Notes: generated by a model not told the origin, from the sequence alone. A stretch of DNA of 33,918 nt from Candidatus Sumerlaeota bacterium (GCA_030613245.1 JAUWMI010000045.1:1-33918); one strand, 5' to 3'. Numbered from the stretch's first letter, positions 8,821 to 16,627 are shown. Numbers and translations: made by a program.

Positions 8821-8847
8821 GTAGGGGCAGTCCTCGTGCCCGCCCTA
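8821..8847. repeat. GTAGGGGC-type hairpin element between argJ and argB
   Basis: The text GTAGGGGCAG...GCCCGCCCTA is an imperfect palindrome of the same general type as the elements at 182-205 and 4022-4049. It is flanked on both sides by ATTATTATTGT-like sequence (TTATTATTGTAGGG and TTATTATTGTGGG), which may be a target duplication or a small repeat. It sits inside the arg operon without breaking a gene. Confidence 0.5.
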
Positions 8848-8866
8848 TTATTATTGTGGGCAACGT

Positions 8867-10054
8867 CTACGTATGGTACTCGGCGTTCAGCCGCACGTAC
8901 TGTTCTGTCAGATCACACGTCCAGACCGTAGCAGTTCTGGTGCCCGCATTCAGCTGAATCTCTATGCGAATTTCCGGCTGCTTCAGATAAGTCTTCAGAA
9001 CTATTTTGTCAACCGCTTGCGGCGACCCATTTGTAAAGAGCTTGTATTGGCCAAGTATGATGCTGAGCTTCTCCAGGCTACATGCCACACCCGAGTAACC
9101 CACGGCGCATGCAATACGTCCCCAATTGGGGTCGCAACCGAAGACTGCCGTCTTCACCAGATTCGAGCGCGCTATTGCCATTGCGATTTGCCGCGCATCT
9201 GCCACTGAACTAGCTCCGCTTACCACGATTTCGATCAGCTTGGTTGCACCTTCGCCGTCGCGGGCAATCTCACGCGCCAGCCACTGACACAGCTCGGTCA
9301 GACTCGCTTCAAACGTACGATACGCACTGGAACCAGGAACGACGATTCTATTGCCAGCCATTCCGTTTGCGAGTACTATAACACTGTCATTGGTGCTCGT
9401 GTCGCCATCCACTGTAATGGCATTGAACGAAAGATCTACGGCCGTCCGCAACGCCTGGCGTAGCGCATCCTGACTGATACTCGCGTCTGTAGCGATAAAC
9501 GCCAGCATGGTAGCCAACCTGGGATGAATCATACCTGCGCCTTTCGCCACACCGAGCAGGCTGAGTTGTTTTCCATCCAGTTCCAGCTCCAGGGCGTGCA
9601 ACTTTGGCCGCGTGTCAGTGGTCATGATGGCATTGGCGACCTCAGGCCAGTGGTCCGGGCTAAGGCCCTGTGTGGCCGCAGAAATGCCCGTGCGAAGGCG
9701 ATCCATCGGCAGACGTTCGCCAATTACGCCAGTCGAGCAAACCAGCACTTCCTCATCTGCGAGCCGCAATGCCTTGGCTGCCCGATGCGCCATTGCCAAT
9801 GCATCCTCCATTCCCTGGTTACCGGTACAGGCATTCGCATTTCCAGAATTGGCAACTATGGCGCGTGTAGCTCGACCGAGGAGATGCTTCTTGGAGACCT
9901 GCACGGGGGCCGCAGCAAATGCATTGGTCGTAAACATGGCCGCTGCTTCGCACGTCTTCGTAGAGTAGATCAACGCAAGATCCCGCTTCTCCCCTGGCTT
10001 GATCCCACAGCTCACTCCTGCTACTTCAAAGCCTCTTGGGTAACGCACTGGCAT
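8867..10054 (-). CDS. argJ: Bifunctional glutamate N-acetyltransferase / amino-acid acetyltransferase
   Basis: The protein is 395 residues from ATG 10054, which has AGGAG five bases upstream; the GTG at 10060 sits directly on that site and is unlikely. ArgJ moves the acetyl group from N-acetylornithine to glutamate, making a cyclic arginine pathway. The self-cleavage site LATMLAF is present, with nucleophile Thr182, and SGNANACTG (70-78) forms the oxyanion region. The conserved C-terminal asparagine of the family falls in the final residues (RLNAEYHT). No argA was seen here. Whether the enzyme also accepts acetyl-CoA (bifunctional) cannot be read from sequence. It lies between argC and argB, all on the minus strand. 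Confidence 0.95.
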   Translation of the reverse strand: MPVRYPRGFEVAGVSCGIKPGEKRDLALIYSTKTCEAAAMFTTNAFAAAPVQVSKKHLLGRATRAIVANSGNANACTGNQGMEDALAMAHRAAKALRLADEEVLVCSTGVIGERLPMDRLRTGISAATQGLSPDHWPEVANAIMTTDTRPKLHALELELDGKQLSLLGVAKGAGMIHPRLATMLAFIATDASISQDALRQALRTAVDLSFNAITVDGDTSTNDSVIVLANGMAGNRIVVPGSSAYRTFEASLTELCQWLAREIARDGEGATKLIEIVVSGASSVADARQIAMAIARSNLVKTAVFGCDPNWGRIACAVGYSGVACSLEKLSIILGQYKLFTNGSPQAVDKIVLKTYLKQPEIRIEIQLNAGTRTATVWTCDLTEQYVRLNAEYHT

Positions 10055-10138
10055 AGACACTCCTCTCAGCGCCTGTATTCCTCTTCATTTCAAAGTTAGA
10101 GTCAGACGGCTACCATTTGTGATGGCTCACCCCTGGGA

Positions 10139-11161
10139 TCAGAGCAAACCCGCGGTTTCTGGAAATCCACGCATCAGATTAAGGCACTGAACAGCCTGAC
10201 CCGCTGCTCCCTTCACCAAATTGTCTATGGCGGTCAGCACAATAAGCCGTTGGGTGCGAGCATCAACTACGATGGCGATGTCGCAAAAGTTCGAACACGT
10301 CACAGCCCGTGTGTTTGGCAGCGTATTCACAGGCAGCACGCGCACAAATGGGGCTTCTTGATAAAATTGCTGATAGCGCTTCAGAATCGCCTCTTCATCA
10401 ACCATGCTTTTTAGCTTTACATAGATCGTGCTAAGAATCCCGCGATTCATCGGCACCAGATGTGGCGTAAAGGTGATGCGCAACGGCATCCCTGCCAGCG
10501 CCGACAGCTTCTCTTCAATCTCCGGCGTGTGACGATGCTGGGCCACACTGTAGGCTGCAAGCGACTCGTTGCATTCGGGAAAATGTGTTGCAGGTGTTGG
10601 GCTACGTCCTGCTCCCGACACCCCGGATTTCGCATCCGCTATGATTGAGTGAGGATCAACATATTCTTTTCCCATGAGTGGGGCACACCCAAGAATCACA
10701 CTCGTCGGATAGCAGCCCGGCACCGCAACAATTCGAGCCTTTTTGATCGCTTCGCAAAACAGCTCCGGCAGTCCGTAAACCGCCTCTCTGTTCAGCTTCG
10801 GATCAAGGTGGCGTACCCCATAGGTCTGCTCGTAGGTGGTGACGTCGTCAAAGCGAAAATCGGCGCTTAAATCCAGAATGATTTTCCCGGCCTTGTACAG
10901 TGGGACAACATACTCCTGCGATACCTTGTGCGGCAGCGCGAGAAAGACAACATCAGTCTCTTGCGCAATACGCTCGCTATCTGCTGGCTCAATATCCGCA
11001 TCAAGCTTTCCTCGGAACTGTGGATACACAGATGAGAGCGCGACCGGCTTCTCAAGCTTATCCGCCAGGATGGTGAGCTTTACCTCTGGATGACCACGCA
11101 ACAGCCGGATTAGCTCAGCGCCAGCGTATCCCAGTGCACCAACTATCCCTACTCGTAGCAT
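10139..11161 (-). CDS. argC: N-acetyl-gamma-glutamyl-phosphate reductase
   Basis: The 340-residue protein reduces N-acetylglutamyl phosphate to the semialdehyde using NADPH. The Rossmann motif GALGYAGAEL is at residues 8-17 and the catalytic cysteine is C150 in VAVPGCYPTS, both typical of the family (type 1 length). SGAGRSPTPATHFPE and a HRHTPEIE segment supply the conserved substrate-binding histidines. The ATG at 11161 has GGAT about six bases upstream. It is the first of the argC-argJ-argB order, 84 bases before argJ. The remaining arginine genes (argD, F, G, H) are not in the window. Confidence 0.95.
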   Translation of the reverse strand: MLRVGIVGALGYAGAELIRLLRGHPEVKLTILADKLEKPVALSSVYPQFRGKLDADIEPADSERIAQETDVVFLALPHKVSQEYVVPLYKAGKIILDLSADFRFDDVTTYEQTYGVRHLDPKLNREAVYGLPELFCEAIKKARIVAVPGCYPTSVILGCAPLMGKEYVDPHSIIADAKSGVSGAGRSPTPATHFPECNESLAAYSVAQHRHTPEIEEKLSALAGMPLRITFTPHLVPMNRGILSTIYVKLKSMVDEEAILKRYQQFYQEAPFVRVLPVNTLPNTRAVTCSNFCDIAIVVDARTQRLIVLTAIDNLVKGAAGQAVQCLNLMRGFPETAGLL

Positions 11162-11281
11162 TTCTTATCCATTTTCGTGTAATTATGAAACAGCGTGTAT
11201 GCAACGGCACACAGCTTTTATGGGAAAACCCTCCCAGAATGCAACAATTTTTTCTTACTTGCCACTCACGCATTGAATATT

Positions 11282-11317
11282 TAGGAGCGACCCGCCACGG
11301 CGGGCGGCTCGTCCCTA
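11282..11317. repeat. Large GC-rich hairpin element upstream of argC
   Basis: The sequence TAGGAGCGACCCGCC, then AC, then GGCGGGCGGCTCGTCCCTA is a near-perfect palindrome. It lies between the glycosyltransferase stop (11323) and argC. It resembles the other TAGG-N-CCTA hairpins in the window and may act as a terminator for the upstream gene on the minus strand or be a mobile palindrome. Confidence 0.55.
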
Positions 11318-11322
11318 CTTCC

Positions 11323-12921
11323 TCAGACACGCCAGCGCGCATTCCAGGCCTCAGCGTTCAGCCCAATGCGTAGCATCTTTTCCTGTGCATCGGGATGGTT
11401 AGTGCGTCGCCCAAATACCTGGTATTCGTTGATATCATACGGATGATTAGCTTTCAGCACATAAAGCCGCACGTATCGCTCGCGAAACCGATCGTCGCGC
11501 GCTGTAGCTGCCAATTGCCCGATCAACGGCACACCATTTTGCGCGTACAGCACCACATAGTCAGGATTTCTTCTCAGCAGTAGCTCCGTAGAGTAATCCC
11601 TGTGCGCGATCTCAACGTCCATCAGTCCGATCAGGTCAATAATATGATGGCGAGAATAATAGCCGAGCTGGCCCATCTGATCCGCAGCAAGCAACGCATC
11701 CGCAGGCAGGTACTCGTGTATCCAGCGTCCCACATCAGCTCCGAGAAAAACCGGTGGTTCAAGATACCATTTCAGCCTTGCCCCAAAGTCCCAGCTCGCG
11801 AGAAATTCCCACGTGCGAACGTGCAGCCGTGTGCGAGGTGCATCGAGATTTTTGTACGTGTAAAAATTCATGCCCAATATTACCAGGCATACCAACCCAA
11901 TGGCGCCCCAACGTCCTACCAGCTGTTCCTTCGCGCTTCGGAGCAACTCCTGAATCAGCAAAATGACAAACGGGATCATTGGAACGTAGTGACGAAACGG
12001 CGCGCCGAAGATATCGCCAATCGCAAGCGTATATAGTGTTACCGCTGCCGCTATTGCCCCTAACACCAGCAGCGTGCGTCTGCGCTCGGCAGACTTTTGT
12101 CCAATCGTTAAAAAGACCGGCAGCGCTAGCAGTGGAACGAACGAACACGACTTAATGAACTGCCATAGCATCGCAATGCTGGGTTGCTGCCAGAAGTACA
12201 GCGGCGTGGTCTTTGCATACACGGTGTTCGGAAATGGGTATCCATAGTAGCTCAGGCGCCACAAAATGTACACACTGAAGATTACCGCGTAGGGGAGAAA
12301 GAAGCGCAGCATGGGTGCGATCGTTTGTCGTTCAGGTGTGCGTTTCAGCATTGCATTGTAATCAATCAGAAAGAAGGGAACCAGCACCCAGAAGTAGAGA
12401 AATCCTTCCGGCCGCGTAAGCGCTACCGCCGCAAAAGCAAATGAGCTCGCCATGTACCGCCGCCGTACAAAGTAATACACGGCCACCAGGATGAGCAGTG
12501 CGTAGAGGCACGTTTCTAGCCCGCGGTCGCTATTGTAGTGAAGCATCGGATTGAAAAACACGAGCAGCGGCGCCATCAGATAGACGATTGGAATATCCTT
12601 GTGCTTTCTTTCCGTGAAAAACAAGCCAACAACAATGAGAATTAGCGCGTTCGCCAGCACCCCCAGCACCTTTGAGCTGTTGATCACCCCAAAGCCCACA
12701 AAACGCAATAGCGCCAGCAGCATTACCCACAGGAAGTTCGAATAGCCCTCCACGCGGTCGCCGGAGTTGTAAACCAAGCCCTCGCCTTCGATAAAATGTT
12801 CTACATAGCGAAAGCTGATAAAACAATCCTCGCCGATGTGGTTAAATGTAACGATTGAATAAGGAACCAGAACAACGGCCAGTGCAACAACGATAGAAAT
12901 GTATGTCAGTCTAGGAATCAT
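11323..12921 (-). CDS. Membrane GT-C glycosyltransferase, ZomB/AftB-like
   Basis: The start is uncertain. ATG 12921 gives 532 residues and places the first membrane helix at 8-25, a usual layout; longer frames reach ATG 12966 or TTG 12996, and no clear ribosome-binding site separates them. After the first helix comes the loop GEDCFISFRYVEHF (30-43) and VYNSGDRVEGYSNFLW. This follows the D/E-D-x-F/Y-I-x3-R-Y and N-x-G-x-R-V-E-G-Y/F pattern of polyprenyl-phosphate-dependent arabinofuranosyl/GT-C enzymes. About nine further hydrophobic segments follow, then a ~150-residue soluble C-terminal domain. It should transfer a sugar from a lipid carrier on the outer face of the membrane. It is 161 bases upstream of argC with a hairpin between, so probably not part of the arg operon. 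Confidence 0.65.
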   Translation of the reverse strand: MIPRLTYISIVVALAVVLVPYSIVTFNHIGEDCFISFRYVEHFIEGEGLVYNSGDRVEGYSNFLWVMLLALLRFVGFGVINSSKVLGVLANALILIVVGLFFTERKHKDIPIVYLMAPLLVFFNPMLHYNSDRGLETCLYALLILVAVYYFVRRRYMASSFAFAAVALTRPEGFLYFWVLVPFFLIDYNAMLKRTPERQTIAPMLRFFLPYAVIFSVYILWRLSYYGYPFPNTVYAKTTPLYFWQQPSIAMLWQFIKSCSFVPLLALPVFLTIGQKSAERRRTLLVLGAIAAAVTLYTLAIGDIFGAPFRHYVPMIPFVILLIQELLRSAKEQLVGRWGAIGLVCLVILGMNFYTYKNLDAPRTRLHVRTWEFLASWDFGARLKWYLEPPVFLGADVGRWIHEYLPADALLAADQMGQLGYYSRHHIIDLIGLMDVEIAHRDYSTELLLRRNPDYVVLYAQNGVPLIGQLAATARDDRFRERYVRLYVLKANHPYDINEYQVFGRRTNHPDAQEKMLRIGLNAEAWNARWRV

Positions 12922-13089
12922 ACACGGATGATTTGAGCCGCACACGTCATGAATTACAAAAAGCATACGCAGGGCTTTCGCAAAGCCCAAGCTCAATGCT
13001 AGAGATTCCAGCCCACCCTATATGGAGGATGGATATTTTCAAGTGCCAATTGTGAGTGCAAGAGGACACTATTTGCACGAAGTTTTCGT

Positions 13090-13111
13090 TTTAGCAGGGC
13101 TTCAGTCCGCT
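13090..13111. repeat. A-type palindrome (TTTAGCAGGGCTTCAG...), diverged copy
   Basis: TTTAGCAGGGCTTCAGTCCGCT differs slightly from the A repeats at 13230, 25982 and (inverted) 25037. The pairing AGCAGG with CCTGCT is partly lost here. Confidence 0.6.
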
Positions 13112-13229
13112 CACTTTGCTTTGATATACTTAATGCAGCATATTTTTACAGCTGGTGTCGCATGGAGCTTGGGCATTTTCCATTATCATTTGGAGTGAAA
13201 GCGGACTACGTCCACGCGATCCGGCATTG

Positions 13230-13330
13230 TTTAGCAGGGCTTGAGCCTGCTACCCTTTGCACCCCGCCTCGGCGGGGGTGAAGAGATAGCACAAAAATCA
13301 CCCTAAGCGCGCTTTAGCGTGGCTTATCGA
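13230..13330 (+). repeat. Composite REP-like element, order A-D-C
   Basis: Three palindromes follow each other: A (TTTAGCAGGGCTTGAGCCTG, 13230-13251), D (CACCCCGCC-TC-GGCGGGG, about 13260-13279) and C (AAGCGCGCTTTAGCGTGGCT, 13305-13330, ending TATCGA). The element at 25982-26082 has the same order and the same total length of 101 bases, although the spacer between D and C differs. C can fold as AAGC-CA-CGC / GCG-C-GCTT with a TAAA loop, the imperfect stem typical of REP sequences. Confidence 0.75.
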
Positions 13331-13555
13331 ATCCACGGGTCTAGCAGTACGCTCAAGCAGGTAGTAACGCTGTTTATACACCACTCCTTCTCACGATTTG
13401 CAAGATGATTTTTCTCGGTCTGTCGAACTGCTTTCAGATGAGGAATCATTCGCGGCTGTAAAGAGATCACCCGGGCTGCGCCGCTCCCAGTATTGGCTGG
13501 CTGATATTGGGCGCTACTCCGCAAATTTAAACGCAGGGCTTAGGCTCAATCGGGG

Positions 13556-13585
13556 TTGACAGCTCAAATTTTTCTAATGTATGAT
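13556..13585 (+). promoter_or_regulatory. Sigma-70-type promoter of the acyl-CoA dehydrogenase gene
   Basis: TTGACA at 13556-13561 and TATGAT at 13580-13585 are separated by 18 bases, close to the sigma-70 consensus. The expected start is near 13592, giving an untranslated leader of about 90 bases before ATG 13683. Confidence 0.7.
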
Positions 13586-13682
13586 ATTTAAGTTTTCCGG
13601 CTGGCCTTTTGCGCAGTGCAAGCGTTAAATTTTGAATCAAGTCTTGTCTTAACTCACCAATTCTCATGAGAGGGTCGGAGCT

Positions 13683-14837
13683 ATGGATTACGGATTCAAT
13701 GAACTGCAACAGATGATCCGTGACTTGGCGCGCAAGATCGCCGAAGAACGGATTTTGCCCGAACGTGCCCGGCTGGACGAAGCTGAAGAGTACCCAAAGG
13801 AGGTTATGAAGACGCTCTCCGATTCCGACATGCTTGGCATCTACATCCCCGAAGAATATGGCGGCATGGGCGGCGGATGCATGGAGCTCAGCATTGCCAT
13901 CGAGGAGCTGAGCAAGGTCTGTGGCGGAGTTGCTATCTGCTATGCTGCAAATGTCCTCGGCGCGTATCCTATTCTACTTCACGGAACCGAAGAACAGAAG
14001 AAGAAATACCTGCCGCAGTTCGCTACGGGGAAAATGTTCGCTGCCTTTGGTCTGACTGAACCTAATGCAGGCAGCGATGCTGGTGCGGTGGAAACCACTG
14101 CCGTCCGCCACGGCGATACCTACATCCTTAACGGTACGAAGCAATGGATTACCAATGCGAGCGAGGCCCATGTCTTCACGATCATTGCGTCAACCAACCG
14201 CAAGCGCGGGGCACGCGGCATCAGCGCGTTCATCGTGGAGCGTGATACGCCGGGGTTTACCATTGGCAAGAAAGAAAAGAAACTCGGCATTCGCTGTTCC
14301 CCGACGTGCGAACTGCATTTTGAAGACTGTAAGATCGCGCGCGAAAACATGCTGTACAAGGAAAATCGCGGGTTTCGCGTAACTATGAACACCCTTCATA
14401 AAGCGCGCCCGGGCATCGGCGCACAAGCCGTGGGTATTGCCCAGGGAGCGCTCGACGAAGCCGTTGAGTTTGCCAAGAATCGCGTTCAGTTCGGCCAGCC
14501 GATATCCAGCTTTCAGGCCATTCAGCACATGCTGGCTGACATGGCAACGCAGATTGAAGCTGCGCGATTGCTCGTTTACCACGCTGCTCGCGCCGTTGAT
14601 TCCGATGCTAAGGATGCCGCGAAGATCGCTGCTATGGCCAAAGTGTTCGCCTCCGACGTTGCCATGAAAGTGACTGTTGATGCCATCCAGGTGTGCGGCG
14701 GTACCGGCTACATGCGGGATTATCCCGTGGAAAAATACATGCGCGATGCGAAAATTACGCAGATCTACGAAGGTACCAATCAAATTCAGCGCACTATCAT
14801 TGCACTTGCGCTCGTTAAGGAGAGCTCGAAAAAATAG
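13683..14837 (+). CDS. Acyl-CoA dehydrogenase
   Basis: The 384-residue flavoprotein has the full family layout: N-terminal helices, YIPEEYGG, the FAD/substrate segment FGLTEPNAGSDAG and WITNA, then GFRVTMNTL-x2-ARPGIGAQAVG, VQFGQPISSFQAIQ, and CGGTGYMRDYPVEKYMRDAK. The catalytic base is E363 in YEGTNQIQR, the position used by short- and medium-chain enzymes. It desaturates an acyl-CoA and passes electrons to an ETF. Its likely partner, etfB-etfA, lies on the same strand 1.9 kb downstream across a repeat-rich insert. With a ferredoxin-domain EtfA it may form a butyryl-CoA dehydrogenase or CarCDE-like bifurcating complex. The purine-rich AGAGGG eight bases upstream supports the start. Confidence 0.93.
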   Translation: MDYGFNELQQMIRDLARKIAEERILPERARLDEAEEYPKEVMKTLSDSDMLGIYIPEEYGGMGGGCMELSIAIEELSKVCGGVAICYAANVLGAYPILLHGTEEQKKKYLPQFATGKMFAAFGLTEPNAGSDAGAVETTAVRHGDTYILNGTKQWITNASEAHVFTIIASTNRKRGARGISAFIVERDTPGFTIGKKEKKLGIRCSPTCELHFEDCKIARENMLYKENRGFRVTMNTLHKARPGIGAQAVGIAQGALDEAVEFAKNRVQFGQPISSFQAIQHMLADMATQIEAARLLVYHAARAVDSDAKDAAKIAAMAKVFASDVAMKVTVDAIQVCGGTGYMRDYPVEKYMRDAKITQIYEGTNQIQRTIIALALVKESSKK

Positions 14838-14910
14838 TGCCCATACGCCGGTGCACTATCATCTTTGAACTGGCTAACAAGTTGTAACATGGGTATCTTG
14901 TGCTTTATAC

Positions 14911-15045
14911 ACACGGGTTGGAAGCCAGTGCCTGGAGTTTGGATATTTTGCCAGGCAATGAACAGGTTTGGGATAGGGTGGTCAATGAATTTGGCCTGCC
15001 TTGGCGGGTTCGCCTTTGCACTCGCCTCAGGCGAGGCGAAACATT
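14911..15045 (+). repeat. Composite REP-like element, degenerate (B-core-D)
   Basis: It begins with a B palindrome (ACACGGGTTGGAAGCCAGTG), followed by a core that starts with GGAGTTTGGATATTTTGCCA and runs to a GGCCTGCCTTGGCGGG hairpin, then CTCGCCTCAGGCGAGGCG. The same order and similar core text recur at 15441-15618 and, more diverged, at 26090-26255. Confidence 0.65.
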
Positions 15046-15064
15046 GAAAAAACATCTTCCATCT

Positions 15065-15169
15065 ATGATGTGTTATGAAAACAATCAAAAGGAGCATCAC
15101 AGAAAAGGAACTATTAAAAAGGTTTTGGAGGAATTCAGAACATACTTTGAAGAAGAGCGGACAGAATGA
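15065..15169 (+). pseudogene. C-terminal remnant of a REP-associated tyrosine (Y1/IS200-like) transposase
   Basis: The frame encodes a peptide containing YENNQKEHHRKGTIKKVLEE and ending FEEERTE-stop (TGA 15167-15169). The pattern Y-x-N-Q-K-E-H-H-x2-G-T-I is the well-known C-terminal helix of RAYT/Y1 transposases, which carries the catalytic-tyrosine-side helix and its HH pair. The rest of the gene is absent: upstream lies only a D-type palindrome. A second copy at 24872-24946 keeps the same frame, and most base differences between the copies are silent, including TGA versus TAA. The stop is 11 bases before an inverted C palindrome (15181-15206), as in the second copy. It is non-functional as it stands. 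Confidence 0.75.
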
Positions 15170-15180
15170 CTAAAGTCGGT

Positions 15181-15206
15181 TCGAGAAGCCACGCTAAAGC
15201 GCGCTT
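15181..15206 (-). repeat. C-type REP palindrome, 3' of transposase remnant
   Basis: TCGAGAAGCCACGCTAAAGC GCGCTT forms AAGC-CA-CGC / GCG-C-GCTT with a TAAA loop. It is inverted relative to the copies at 13305 and 15593 and starts 11 bases after the transposase stop, as at 24958. Confidence 0.75.
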
Positions 15207-15440
15207 GGGGTTTTGATGCAACCACCTTTTCACCCCCGCCTAGGCGGGCTAAACAACACCGCATCGAGTGCATAGCGTTTCTTCTTGTACTCCGAGGAAT
15301 ACTGGAAAACATCCGAACCGCATAGAACACGGGTTGGAAGCCTGTGTCAAGTCCATCAAGGTTAAATTGCTCCCTAGCGCCGCATCAGCCTTGAACTAAT
15401 GGGTGGTTGGTGTCATGGACAACCTGGCCATGATACGCAA

Positions 15441-15618
15441 GCGCTGGAAGCCCACGCCAGGAGTTTGCACGTTTTGGCAGGCAAAGGCCAGGTTTGTGAT
15501 AGGACGATCAGTGAATTTAGCCCGCCTTGGCGGGCTCTCCTTAGCACCCGCCTTCAGGCGGGGTGAAAAGAGAAGAACGCGAACCCAATGTTAAGCGCGC
15601 TTTAGCGTGGCTTCTCGA
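15441..15618 (+). repeat. Composite REP-like element, order B-core-D-C
   Basis: A degenerate B (CGCTGGAAGCCCACGCC) is followed by the core (AGGAGTTTGCACGTTTTGGC onward), an AGCCCGCC-TT-GGCGGGCT hairpin, a CACCCGCCTTCAGGCGGGGTG hairpin and a C palindrome at 15593-15618. It ends about 90 bases before the start of an AT-rich orphan gene. Confidence 0.7.
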
Positions 15619-15711
15619 ATAGGCTTTAGCAATCATACAAGGTTCAGGACACATCTTCAGTGAAATCTATCTTGAGTTCAAAAAAGAATCACAAAACCAA
15701 GAAAGTTAAAA

Positions 15712-16458
15712 ATGAAATCCTTGGAAGAAATTAAAGATAACATAAGGTATATTATTTACGAACTTCGCATAGATAAAGATGATGGTTTTGACAGACGACA
15801 GACTTTGGTTAAGTATTATACTTCTCTTGCAGTCTCAGAAAAAGAAATATGTGAACAGTATATTTGTAATGCTATAAAGACACAAGATGAAAAGTTGAGT
15901 TACTGGTTAATCCGGCTATGTGCCGATGCAAAGTTGCATGACTTTGCTCCGTGCGTTGAAGAGGTATATAATTCCAAGCGATTTATCTCAAATATAATGC
16001 GAGAACAAATGCTATTGACCATGCTTCGCGTTGGATATGAACCTGCTGTTACTCTTATGTTGGAATTTTTAGATCAAATTACGCCGGAAAGTAATCGGTT
16101 TAGAGCTAAAATGATTTTAACTGCAACAACAGCACATGCTGATGAAGATTCATTTATTAATTTAGCCAGAGATTTCTGGTTAGATTTGTTTTCATATAGA
16201 AAAAGTAAAAATCTAGACACTATTGCAGGTGTATTCACATACCATATTTTTGAAAGTAATCCTACTTTGCTCAAAAAACTGGTGGAATGCATATACCGCT
16301 TGTGTCATAAGCGGGGAAAGCAACTTGCTCAATTATTCTTAAACGAAATAAACAAATTTGAGAAAGAGCATTCAGAAAAGATTGGTAAGAAGACATTGAA
16401 TGAAATTAAAGGATATTTAGAAAAATTTGTTGTCATTGATGAAGCCCGAGATCTATGA
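15712..16458 (+). CDS. AT-rich orphan protein, predicted all-helical, unknown function
   Basis: The 248-residue protein is not recognised. It is cytoplasmic in appearance, with no signal peptide or membrane segment, and reads as a chain of amphipathic helices with HEAT-like spacing (for example EKEICEQYICNAIK, YWLIRLCADAKLH, LLTMLRVGYEPAVTLMLEFL) and a lysine-rich C-terminus. Base composition and codon use are clearly more AT-rich than the flanking genes, suggesting recent acquisition. The ribosome-binding site is weak (AAGAAAG about six bases before ATG 15712). It lies within the repeat-rich insert that separates the acyl-CoA dehydrogenase from etfBA, between a transposase C-terminal remnant and an N-terminal remnant, and its TGA directly abuts the latter. 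Helical repeat proteins of this size occur as immunity-like or regulatory passengers, but nothing here allows a functional call. Confidence 0.75.
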   Translation: MKSLEEIKDNIRYIIYELRIDKDDGFDRRQTLVKYYTSLAVSEKEICEQYICNAIKTQDEKLSYWLIRLCADAKLHDFAPCVEEVYNSKRFISNIMREQMLLTMLRVGYEPAVTLMLEFLDQITPESNRFRAKMILTATTAHADEDSFINLARDFWLDLFSYRKSKNLDTIAGVFTYHIFESNPTLLKKLVECIYRLCHKRGKQLAQLFLNEINKFEKEHSEKIGKKTLNEIKGYLEKFVVIDEARDL

Positions 16459-16614
16459 TTGAAAAACATCTACCTCAACTGGCATTGTCACAACGACACT
16501 CCCATGATCAGGCCTTCAACTGAACCTCTTCTTTATGAATTGCTTAAGGGATATTGCCGCAAGATTAAAGGCATTCATTTTGGAAGAGTTGGAGGCACCG
16601 AGACGTTAAGATAG
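16459..16614 (+). pseudogene. N-terminal remnant of a RAYT (Y1/IS200-like) transposase
   Basis: The frame TTG 16459 to TAG 16612-16614 encodes 51 residues containing IYLNWHCHNDTPMIRP, LLYELLKGYCRK and FGRVGGTE. This matches the start of RAYT transposases, in which YLH-x-W-H-x-K-N-x-x-P-x-I is followed by a helix and GG-T/V-E-x-HVHL. The remnant breaks directly after GGTE, so the catalytic H-hydrophobic-H motif and everything after it are missing. It begins immediately after the stop codon of the orphan gene, in the same frame. An A-type palindrome follows at 16628-16650. Confidence 0.75.
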
Positions 16615-16627
16615 GATTATCATAGCA

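Larger units (their letters stand above)
12922..13555. other. Gene-free region with two REP-like composites
   Basis: No credible gene was found. The region carries an isolated A-type palindrome (13090-13111) and an A-D-C composite (13230-13330). The text from 13331 to 13555 is unremarkable. Confidence 0.5.
14838..15711. other. Repeat-rich gene-free region with transposase remnant
   Basis: Composite palindromes at 14911-15045 and 15441-15618, a transposase C-terminal remnant at 15065-15169 and an inverted C repeat at 15181-15206 fill this gap. The stretch 15206-15424 is a diverged copy of 25098-25364. No intact gene was seen. Confidence 0.6.

Noticed and set aside
9524-10099. A 191-codon frame antisense to argJ
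   Set aside because: argJ on the opposite strand has all family motifs; this frame is a shadow of it.
14190-14783. A 197-codon frame antisense to the acyl-CoA dehydrogenase gene
   Set aside because: The dehydrogenase is certain, and the antisense product has no plausible features.
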